The position numbers and the translations under genes are program-made. A DNA stretch of 5,906 bases from the NCBI GenBank assembly GCA_030671225.1, contig DAOVAE010000083.1:1-5906 (forward strand), written 5' to 3'. This document shows, in pieces, positions 1-4,592 of the stretch. The DNA comes from Desulfobacteraceae bacterium (lineage in GTDB: Bacteria; Desulfobacterota; Desulfobacteria; Desulfobacterales; UBA11574). Numbering within the stretch: the stretch's first letter is position 1; every line of letters starts with the position of its first letter. Under the pieces are notes generated by a model, which saw only the letters and a program-made list of their open reading frames with translations, did not search any database and had not been told where the DNA came from.

Positions 1-828
1 CTTTCCGAGTCTAACAAAGAAAACAGCGATCGCAGAAGCGATGATTGAAATGGCGCCGAGCACCAGCGGGAATTCGACCACCATTGGGTTTTTGGGAAAA
101 AGAAGACTACCGATAAGCATGGCGGCAACAGCCGTAACCGCGTATGTCTCAAAAAGATCGGCAGCCATACCCGCACAGTCCCCCACATTATCACCCACAT
201 TATCGGCAATGGTTGCCGGGTTTCTGGGGTCATCTTCAGGGATGCCGGCCTCGACTTTGCCGACCAGGTCAGCTCCCACATCAGCTCCCTTGGTAAAGAT
301 CCCGCCGCCCAGCCGTGCGAAAATCGAAATCAGGCTTCCGCCAAAACCCAGGGCCACCAGGGCCATAATGTCATGGGTTGCGGTATAGTACCCGGCTACG
401 GCTGTTAGTGCCAGACCGGCCACCAACATACCTGTAACAGCACCGCCCTTGAAGGCCAGAGTAAGACCGGCCGCAAGTCCTTTTTTGGCGGCTTCTGCTG
501 TTCTTACATTGGCGATAACCGATACCCGCATACCCACATACCCTGCCACGAATGATGTTACAGCACCGATCATAAATCCAATGGCGGTTTTTGCGCCAAG
601 GGTAACAAAGATTATAATGAAAATAATGATACCGGCAATACCCATACTTCTAAGCTGGCGGTTTAAATATGCAATAGCGCCTTCTTGAATAGCGGCTGCA
701 ATCTCTTGCATTTTTTCATCTCCGGCAGGCGCTTTTTTGACAACTGTGGCCAGAGCAAGCGCAAAAAGCACTCCAAAAACACCAACCAGCGCGCAAAACA
801 ACGGTAAATTATTAAATACAGCTTCCAT
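1..828 (-). CDS. hppA: Membrane-bound ion-translocating pyrophosphatase, N-terminal part (runs off left edge)
   Basis: This is the first 276 codons of an integral-membrane pyrophosphatase, which couples PPi hydrolysis to export of H+ or Na+. Seen in the translation: a hydrophobic TM1 (about residues 8-30), the family signature [12 protein letters not shown] (47-58), more membrane segments near 64-105, 128-148, 153-173, 225-245 and 255-272, and the PPi/Mg site. The site is [11 protein letters not shown] at 183-193, the acidic EDDPRN at 198-203, and the Asp-rich DNVGDNVGD at 209-217. Asp224 and Glu227 in DLFE occupy what I align as family positions 6.50 and 6.53. Glu at 6.53 occurs in Na+-PPases and some H+-PPases, whereas plant-type enzymes carry it at 6.57. 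The residues that set K+ dependence lie beyond the window, so ion and K+ type stay open. It starts 20 nt after the pth stop and is probably co-transcribed. The start at 828 is chosen because an in-frame ATG at 840 is overlapped by the Shine-Dalgarno. Confidence 0.96.
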   Translation of the reverse strand, partial: MEAVFNNLPLFCALVGVFGVLFALALATVVKKAPAGDEKMQEIAAAIQEGAIAYLNRQLRSMGIAGIIIFIIIFVTLGAKTAIGFMIGAVTSFVAGYVGMRVSVIANVRTAEAAKKGLAAGLTLAFKGGAVTGMLVAGLALTAVAGYYTATHDIMALVALGFGGSLISIFARLGGGIFTKGADVGADLVGKVEAGIPEDDPRNPATIADNVGDNVGDCAGMAADLFETYAVTAVAAMLIGSLLFPKNPMVVEFPLVLGAISIIASAIAVFFVRLGK

Positions 829-832
829 TCTT

Positions 833-838
833 CCCTCC
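833..838 (-). promoter_or_regulatory. Ribosome binding site of hppA
   Basis: The minus strand reads GGAGGG here, 4-5 nt before the ATG at 828. An in-frame ATG at 840-838 overlaps this motif and has no comparable site of its own, which favours 828 as the start. Confidence 0.75.
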
Positions 839-848
839 ATCTGAATAG

Positions 849-1445
849 TTAACTTGAAATTACAATTCTTTTATCATTGAACCTGTTCATCCCTTCCTTT
901 GCACCTTTACAAAGGATTGTAACTACGGCATTCCGGGCCTCTGTAATGATCCGGTGTAGATTTTTTTTTTCTTGTAAAGTAAATTTTCCCAGAACATAAT
1001 CAGTAGCGCTAATCCCGGCCTCGGGCCGCCCGACGCCAATACGAAGGCGTGTAAAACCACCTCCGGCAAAGGCATCTATTATTGATCTTACACCTTTGTG
1101 TCCCCCATCCCCTCCTTTCTCCTTTATTTTTATTCTTCCAAAAGCAAGGTCTATGTCATCATGAACGATCAACATCTCCTCGCTTAATATCCTGTAATAT
1201 CGTGCGATTTTTAAAACCTGAGGTCCGCTTCTGTTCATAAAAGCCATGGGCTTTACCAGGACAACCGAAACACCGTCTATGAATCCGCGTCCGCAAATGG
1301 TGTCAAACTTTTGTTTTACAAGGGCGATAGAAAAATCTTCTGCGATTTGATCCAGCACCATAAATCCAACATTATGCCGGGTCTTTTTATAAGTATTACC
1401 CGGATTGCCGAGTCCGACCACCAGGCGTACGCATTTTTGCGGCAT
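849..1445 (-). CDS. pth: Peptidyl-tRNA hydrolase
   Basis: This cytosolic esterase releases peptides from peptidyl-tRNA that drops off the ribosome, recycling tRNA. At 198 residues it has the usual length for bacterial Pth. Motifs seen: VGLGNPG (10-16, Asn14), the catalytic TRHNVG (22-27, His24), FMNRSG (69-74, Met70/Asn71), VHDDIDL (94-100, Asp96), GGHKGVRS (114-121, His116) and LRIGVGRP (134-141). These match E. coli N10, H20, M67/N68, D93 and H113 with a constant early offset. The residue after His116 is Lys117, where E. coli has the substrate-contacting Asn114. It follows rplY by 17 nt. The upstream sequence has only a weak GGA-type ribosome site, so translation may be coupled to rplY. An A10 run encodes residues 158-162. 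The rplY-pth pairing is widely conserved. Confidence 0.97.
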   Translation of the reverse strand: MPQKCVRLVVGLGNPGNTYKKTRHNVGFMVLDQIAEDFSIALVKQKFDTICGRGFIDGVSVVLVKPMAFMNRSGPQVLKIARYYRILSEEMLIVHDDIDLAFGRIKIKEKGGDGGHKGVRSIIDAFAGGGFTRLRIGVGRPEAGISATDYVLGKFTLQEKKNLHRIITEARNAVVTILCKGAKEGMNRFNDKRIVISS

Positions 1446-1462
1446 AAATAAAATCCGTCAAA

Positions 1463-2128
1463 CTATTTTTCATCATCGGATTCGGGTTTTTCTTCACCTT
1501 CTTCAGCGATGTCCGCTTCACCCTCCTCTTCCTCTTCTTCTACCGGTTCTTCCTCTTCTTCTATCTTGGGGATGACTATTGTTACCACTGTAAAATTTTC
1601 ATCATCCAAAAACTCAACTTCATTTTGCCGGGGAATATCACCCACATGGATAGAATCTCCGATATTAAGATCCGTAATATCAATCTCGATAGACTTCGGA
1701 ACATCGAGCGGCAGGCACTGAACTTCTAGTTCACGTTTGATTATCTGCAGTATGCCCCCAATCTCAACGCCCTTTGACTTACCGGTTGTTATTATCGGAA
1801 CGTTAACTACTATCTTACTATCCATTGCAATCTCATAGAAATCGATATGCAGGAAATTGCGTGAAACCGGATGGATTTGCAGTTCCTTTACCATCGCTGT
1901 CTTGGTGGATGTTTCTCCGTTATCGGGAATAACAAGGTTTAAAAGGACCTGGCCTATACGCCCCTTCTTCAAAACCCTGTCGATATCGCTGATATTCACG
2001 GAAAGCAGAACAGACTCTGTTCCCGGGCCGTAAAACACGGCAGGTATCTGCCCTGTCCGCCTGAGTCTGCGTGCAGGACCGTTACCTGTGGTGGTTCTTA
2101 TATTTGTTTTTAATTCTATGAACTCCAA
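1463..2128 (-). CDS. rplY: Large ribosomal subunit protein bL25 (Ctc/TL5 type)
   Basis: This protein binds 5S rRNA in the large ribosomal subunit. At 221 residues it is the long two-domain Ctc/TL5 form, not the ~95-residue E. coli form. The N-terminal beta-barrel domain (about 1-95) holds the signature ARRLRRTGQIPAVFYG (19-34) and IHPVSRNFLHIDFYEI (85-100). The TL5-type C-terminal domain covers about 100-187 (VNVPI, GGILQIIKRELEVQCLP, IDITDLNIGDSIHVGDI). A very acidic tail follows at 190-221, with 21 of 32 residues Asp or Glu. The start is TTG at 2128: a strong AAGGAGG lies upstream, an in-frame TAA sits just upstream, the next in-frame ATG is residue 79, and the TTG start gives the family's usual N-terminus. 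It lies 27 nt after prs and 17 nt before pth. Ctc is a general stress protein in Bacillus; nothing here shows stress control. Confidence 0.96.
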   Translation of the reverse strand: MEFIELKTNIRTTTGNGPARRLRRTGQIPAVFYGPGTESVLLSVNISDIDRVLKKGRIGQVLLNLVIPDNGETSTKTAMVKELQIHPVSRNFLHIDFYEIAMDSKIVVNVPIITTGKSKGVEIGGILQIIKRELEVQCLPLDVPKSIEIDITDLNIGDSIHVGDIPRQNEVEFLDDENFTVVTIVIPKIEEEEEPVEEEEEEGEADIAEEGEEKPESDDEK

Positions 2129-2139
2129 AATATATTAAT

Positions 2140-2146
2140 CCTCCTT
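2140..2146 (-). promoter_or_regulatory. Ribosome binding site deciding the TTG start of rplY
   Basis: The minus strand reads AAGGAGG, a near-perfect Shine-Dalgarno, 11 nt before the TTG at 2128. The spacing is somewhat long. No ATG or GTG lies between the site and the TTG, and an in-frame TAA lies within this spacer, so TTG is the only usual start codon available. Confidence 0.8.
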
Positions 2147-2155
2147 AAAAGTCTT

Positions 2156-3094
2156 TTATACAAAGAGAGAAGTTACAGAATCTCCTCTAAAACTGCGGAT
2201 AATCGCCTCGCCGATCAGCTCTGAAATCGAAAGCACCTTGATCTTATTACAGGCTCTGGCATTTTTTTTTAAAGGGATCGTGTCTGTTACAACCAGGGTT
2301 TTTAAGTCCGAATCACCAATCCGTTCGATTGCCGGCCCTGACAGAACCGGATGGCAACAGCAGGCATGGATCTCCCTGGCACCATTTTTCATGATAGCTC
2401 CGGCAGCCTCGACAAGGGTGCCGGCGGTATCGACCATATCATCAAGAATAACCACAACCTTATCGGTAACATCGCCGATGACTGCCATGGCCTTGGCTTT
2501 GTTGGGGGCGTCTCTCCGCTTATCGATGATAGCAAGCCCGGCATTTAGACGCTTTGCAAAGGCTCTGGCCCTTTCAACCCCACCCGCATCCGGAGAAACG
2601 ATCACAAGGTCATTATTAAATTTTTTTCTGATATAACCGATAATAACTGGAGCAGCAAAAAGATTGTCCACCGGAATGTTGAAAAAACCCTGAATCTGCC
2701 CGGCATGCAGATCCATTGTAATGATCCTGGTTGCACCGGCGACTGTCAGTATATCCGCAACCAGTTTGGCGCTGATCGGAACACGCGGCGCTACCTTCTT
2801 GTCCTGCCGTGCATACCCGTAATAGGGAATTACCGCTGTTATCCTGTCTGCCGAAGCACGCTTTAAGGCATCTAACATCAGAAGCAGTTCAACCAGATTT
2901 TCATTCACCGGAGAACAGGTTGACTGAATTACAAAGACATCTTTTGATCTTACGTTTTCATCGATTTCGATCTGGATCTCACCGTCACTGAACCTTTTTA
3001 CCTTTTCTCCTCCCAGAGGAACATTGATATATTCACATATCTTTTGGGAAAGGACCGGGTTTGAATTTCCTGAAAATATTATAAAATCATCCAT
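2156..3094 (-). CDS. prs: Ribose-phosphate pyrophosphokinase (PRPP synthetase, class I)
   Basis: The enzyme makes PRPP and AMP from ribose 5-phosphate and ATP, feeding purine, pyrimidine, NAD, histidine and tryptophan synthesis. At 312 residues it has full class I length. Motifs in order: IFSGNSNP (6-13), [10 protein letters not shown] (35-44), [14 protein letters not shown] (54-67), the ATP-site RQDKK (96-100), [13 protein letters not shown] (126-138) with His130, [11 protein letters not shown] (166-176), the flexible-loop DKRRDAPN (191-198, Lys192 and Arg194), the PRPP loop DDMVDTAGT (218-226), and the C-terminal VTSLF. All key residues are present. It starts 29 nt after the 3' end of tRNA-Gln, and rplY follows after 27 nt. 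The ribosome site is weak (GGTAA type), and two mini-ORFs abut or overlap the start. An A9 run encodes residues 275-278. Confidence 0.98.
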   Translation of the reverse strand: MDDFIIFSGNSNPVLSQKICEYINVPLGGEKVKRFSDGEIQIEIDENVRSKDVFVIQSTCSPVNENLVELLLMLDALKRASADRITAVIPYYGYARQDKKVAPRVPISAKLVADILTVAGATRIITMDLHAGQIQGFFNIPVDNLFAAPVIIGYIRKKFNNDLVIVSPDAGGVERARAFAKRLNAGLAIIDKRRDAPNKAKAMAVIGDVTDKVVVILDDMVDTAGTLVEAAGAIMKNGAREIHACCCHPVLSGPAIERIGDSDLKTLVVTDTIPLKKNARACNKIKVLSISELIGEAIIRSFRGDSVTSLFV

Positions 3095-3099
3095 TTATA

Positions 3100-3113
3100 T
3101 TACCATTTACCAT
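3100..3113 (-). repeat. Tandem ATGGTAA pair in the prs leader
   Basis: Two adjacent copies of the 7-mer ATGGTAA (minus strand) lie between the tRNA and prs. Each copy contains an ATG. The upstream one opens an 8-codon frame whose TGA overlaps the start of prs. The downstream one opens a 3-codon frame (ATG GTA ATA TAA) whose stop directly abuts the prs ATG. The pair may be chance or may affect prs initiation; the sequence alone does not decide. Confidence 0.5.
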
Positions 3114-3123
3114 TGACGCAGCC

Positions 3124-3198
3124 TGGCTGGGGCGGGAGGATTCGAACCTCCGAATGCAGGAACCAAAATCCTGTGTCTTACCACTTGACGACGCCCCA
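3124..3198 (-). tRNA. tRNA-Gln (anticodon UUG)
   Basis: The 75-nt gene includes an encoded 3' CCA. The acceptor stem pairs TGGGGCG with CGCCCCA, the discriminator is G, the D stem is GTC/GAC around AAGTGGTAA, the anticodon stem is CAGGA/TCCTG with the loop TTTTGGT, and the T arm is GGAGG-TTCGAAT-CCTCC. The anticodon TTG at positions 34-36 reads CAA and, by wobble, CAG. The weak U1-A72 pair and G73 are known glutaminyl-tRNA identity features. It lies between the ispE stop (35 nt upstream) and the prs start (29 nt downstream), on the same strand. That leaves little room for its own terminator, so it is probably excised by RNase P and 3' trimming from a mixed mRNA/tRNA transcript. Confidence 0.98.
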
Positions 3199-3221
3199 TA
3201 ATAAAAGATGCAGACTCATCT
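3199..3221 (-). other. Small hairpin with U-rich tail between ispE and tRNA-Gln
   Basis: On the minus strand AGATG pairs with CATCT (5 bp) around the loop AGTCTG, followed by TTTATTA up to the tRNA's first base. It resembles a very weak intrinsic terminator or a processing/attenuation element. The stem is short and AU-rich, so function is doubtful. Confidence 0.3.
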
Positions 3222-3233
3222 GTTCAAGACCAA

Positions 3234-4103
3234 TTATCCCTGTTCCGGTTTGTCTCCTGTCTCCTTTGTTATCATATTGACAAGATATAACTGCCACTTG
3301 TCGTTCTCTGCAAGTGCGCGATTTGCCTTAAAGGCTTTATCGGAGTCGGAAAAAAGGCCGAATACCGTCGATCCGCTGCCTGACATGAGTGCTCCCAGTG
3401 CACCATGTCTTAAAAGAGCCTCTTTAACTGTAAATATGCCCGGATATATTGATGCCGCAGTGGTTTCAAGATCATTGCATAAATGGCATCCCGGATCAAA
3501 TCTCTGCTTGTTTAAAAGAAGACCTTTAAGTTTTTTTTTGCATTTTGTCAATCCCAAATTAAGATTTTTATAAACCTTGGCCGTTGAGATGCTAAAACCG
3601 GGGAAAACCAATAATATTTTAAAACTTTCAAGCTCTTGGTAAGCTTTGAGCTTGTTACCGATACCGGATACTATCGCTGGTTTCCGGAAAATAAAAAATG
3701 GCACATCGGCTCCGATTGAAAGCCCCATGGATATGAGTTTGTCCAGGGAAAATGGATAGCCGTAATGGCGATTCAACCCCAAAAAAGTAGCAGCTGCATT
3801 GCTGCTTCCTCCTCCAAGACCGGCTGCAACCGGTATCTGTTTTTCTATGGAAATTTTTACCCCTTGATTTATATTCAGGGTGTTTAAAAAAAGAGATGCA
3901 GCGGCAAAGGCAAGATTTGTTTCATCTTCCGGAACGTCCGGATGGCAACAGGAGACGGAAGTCTCCTTAACACCGAAAGTAAGTGATACCGTATCGTAAA
4001 GTCCGACACAGCACATCAGACTAACCAGATCATGGTAGCCGTCGGGTCGTTTTCCTGTAATTTTTAGAAACAGGTTTATTTTAGCAGGAGAGAGAATCCT
4101 CAT
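3234..4103 (-). CDS. ispE: 4-diphosphocytidyl-2-C-methyl-D-erythritol kinase
   Basis: This GHMP-family kinase phosphorylates CDP-methylerythritol with ATP in the MEP (non-mevalonate) pathway to IPP and DMAPP. The length of 289 residues is normal. Seen: the N-terminal SPAKINLFL (5-13) with Lys8, RPDGYHDL (19-26), LYDTV (35-39), the glycine-rich phosphate loop GLGGGSSNAA (95-104), GADVPFF (131-137) with the probable catalytic Asp133, and the C-terminal GHMP motif MSGSGSTVFGLF (240-251). Lys8 and Asp133 match the E. coli catalytic Lys10/Asp141 pair. It starts 12 nt after the DUF1844 stop with only a weak ribosome site, which suggests translational coupling. It ends 35 nt before tRNA-Gln. An A9 run encodes Lys189-191. 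The presence of ispE indicates that this organism makes isoprenoids by the MEP route. Confidence 0.97.
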   Translation of the reverse strand: MRILSPAKINLFLKITGKRPDGYHDLVSLMCCVGLYDTVSLTFGVKETSVSCCHPDVPEDETNLAFAAASLFLNTLNINQGVKISIEKQIPVAAGLGGGSSNAAATFLGLNRHYGYPFSLDKLISMGLSIGADVPFFIFRKPAIVSGIGNKLKAYQELESFKILLVFPGFSISTAKVYKNLNLGLTKCKKKLKGLLLNKQRFDPGCHLCNDLETTAASIYPGIFTVKEALLRHGALGALMSGSGSTVFGLFSDSDKAFKANRALAENDKWQLYLVNMITKETGDKPEQG

Positions 4104-4115
4104 AAGATGTCCGGA

Positions 4116-4526
4116 TTATCCCTTTTCTTTTACATATAGCATCCTCAGATCAAATAGAATATTTTTCAGCATGGTCTCTTCATCCTTTGTCAAATTCCCT
4201 TGGGTTTTTTCTTCCAGCATGCTTAAAATATCTATGGTCTGTTTTGCAAGTGGCAGGTTTTTAGTCTTTTTTCCGGTGGCAGGATCGTCTATTAGCCCGA
4301 GTTGTAACAGTACAGATGAATTCAAGGAAAAAATAAAGGTTGCAAAATTGATTTTCGGTAGTTGAAAGTCTGTTTTATCCTCCTCAGGAGCAACCGCCTC
4401 TTCTGATTCACTTGCCTTAACCTCCTCTTTTGAAGGTTTGGCCGTTTCTTCTTTTGTCTCTTGATCCTGATCCCCTTGCGCAAATACTCTCCTGTCTTTG
4501 ATAATAAAATCTTTTTTGTCCGGCAT
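4116..4526 (-). CDS. DUF1844 family protein of unknown function
   Basis: This small protein of 136 residues matches my recollection of the DUF1844 family. The N-terminus has KDRRVF (10-15). A charged, Lys/Glu-rich and probably disordered linker spans about 18-53. The conserved helical domain runs 56-133: LPKINFATFIFSL (56-68), LGLIDDP (76-82), NLPLAKQTIDILSML (90-104), EEKTQGNLT (105-113) and FDLRMLYV (125-132). No catalytic motif, signal peptide or clear membrane segment is visible, although 61-79 is fairly hydrophobic. I know no established function. It sits between a GlmS-like SIS protein (66-nt gap) and ispE (12-nt gap), so it shares their transcript. The start at 4526 is supported by AGGAG at 4534-4538, spaced 7 nt. 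The family assignment is from recognition of the motif pattern, not a search. Confidence 0.87.
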   Translation of the reverse strand: MPDKKDFIIKDRRVFAQGDQDQETKEETAKPSKEEVKASESEEAVAPEEDKTDFQLPKINFATFIFSLNSSVLLQLGLIDDPATGKKTKNLPLAKQTIDILSMLEEKTQGNLTKDEETMLKNILFDLRMLYVKEKG

Positions 4527-4533
4527 TTCTGAT

Positions 4534-4538
4534 CTCCT
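4534..4538 (-). promoter_or_regulatory. Ribosome binding site of the DUF1844 gene
   Basis: AGGAG on the minus strand, 7 nt before the ATG at 4526, is the expected strength and spacing and supports that start. Confidence 0.7.
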
Positions 4539-4545
4539 GTATGTT

Positions 4546-4574
4546 TTTGGTTCTATTTTTAAACAGTTACCAAA
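4546..4574 (-). other. Intergenic stem-loop between the SIS-protein gene and the DUF1844 gene
   Basis: On the minus strand TTTGGT (4574-4569) pairs with ACCAAA (4551-4546). Nested inside, CTGTTT (4566-4561) can pair with AAATAG (4558-4553), including one G-U pair, with an AA/A internal loop between the two stems. No U-tract follows, so it does not look like a terminator. It could be an mRNA processing or stability element in this 66-nt gap, or chance in AT-rich DNA. Confidence 0.3.
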
Positions 4575-4592
4575 GGACTAAATTGACACAAA

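Noticed and set aside
41..688. Plus-strand open frames opposite hppA
   Set aside because: They are antisense to a clearly conserved membrane pyrophosphatase, have low-complexity Ser/Pro/Ala composition and no ribosome sites.
838..840. Alternative hppA start at 840
   Set aside because: It is in frame, but the Shine-Dalgarno GGAGGG overlaps it and serves the ATG at 828.
1509..1721. Plus-strand Ser-rich frame opposite rplY
   Set aside because: The serine run is simply the complement of the GAA/GAG codons of the L25 acidic tail.
2146..2158. Palindrome TAAAAG-A-CTTTTA between prs and rplY as a terminator
   Set aside because: The one-base centre leaves no proper loop, the stem is AT-rich, and it runs straight into the rplY ribosome site.
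3199..3233. Promoter for tRNA-Gln (TTGAAC and an AT-rich TTTATT)
   Set aside because: The AT-rich box directly abuts the tRNA, so transcription would start inside it, and the match to consensus is poor.
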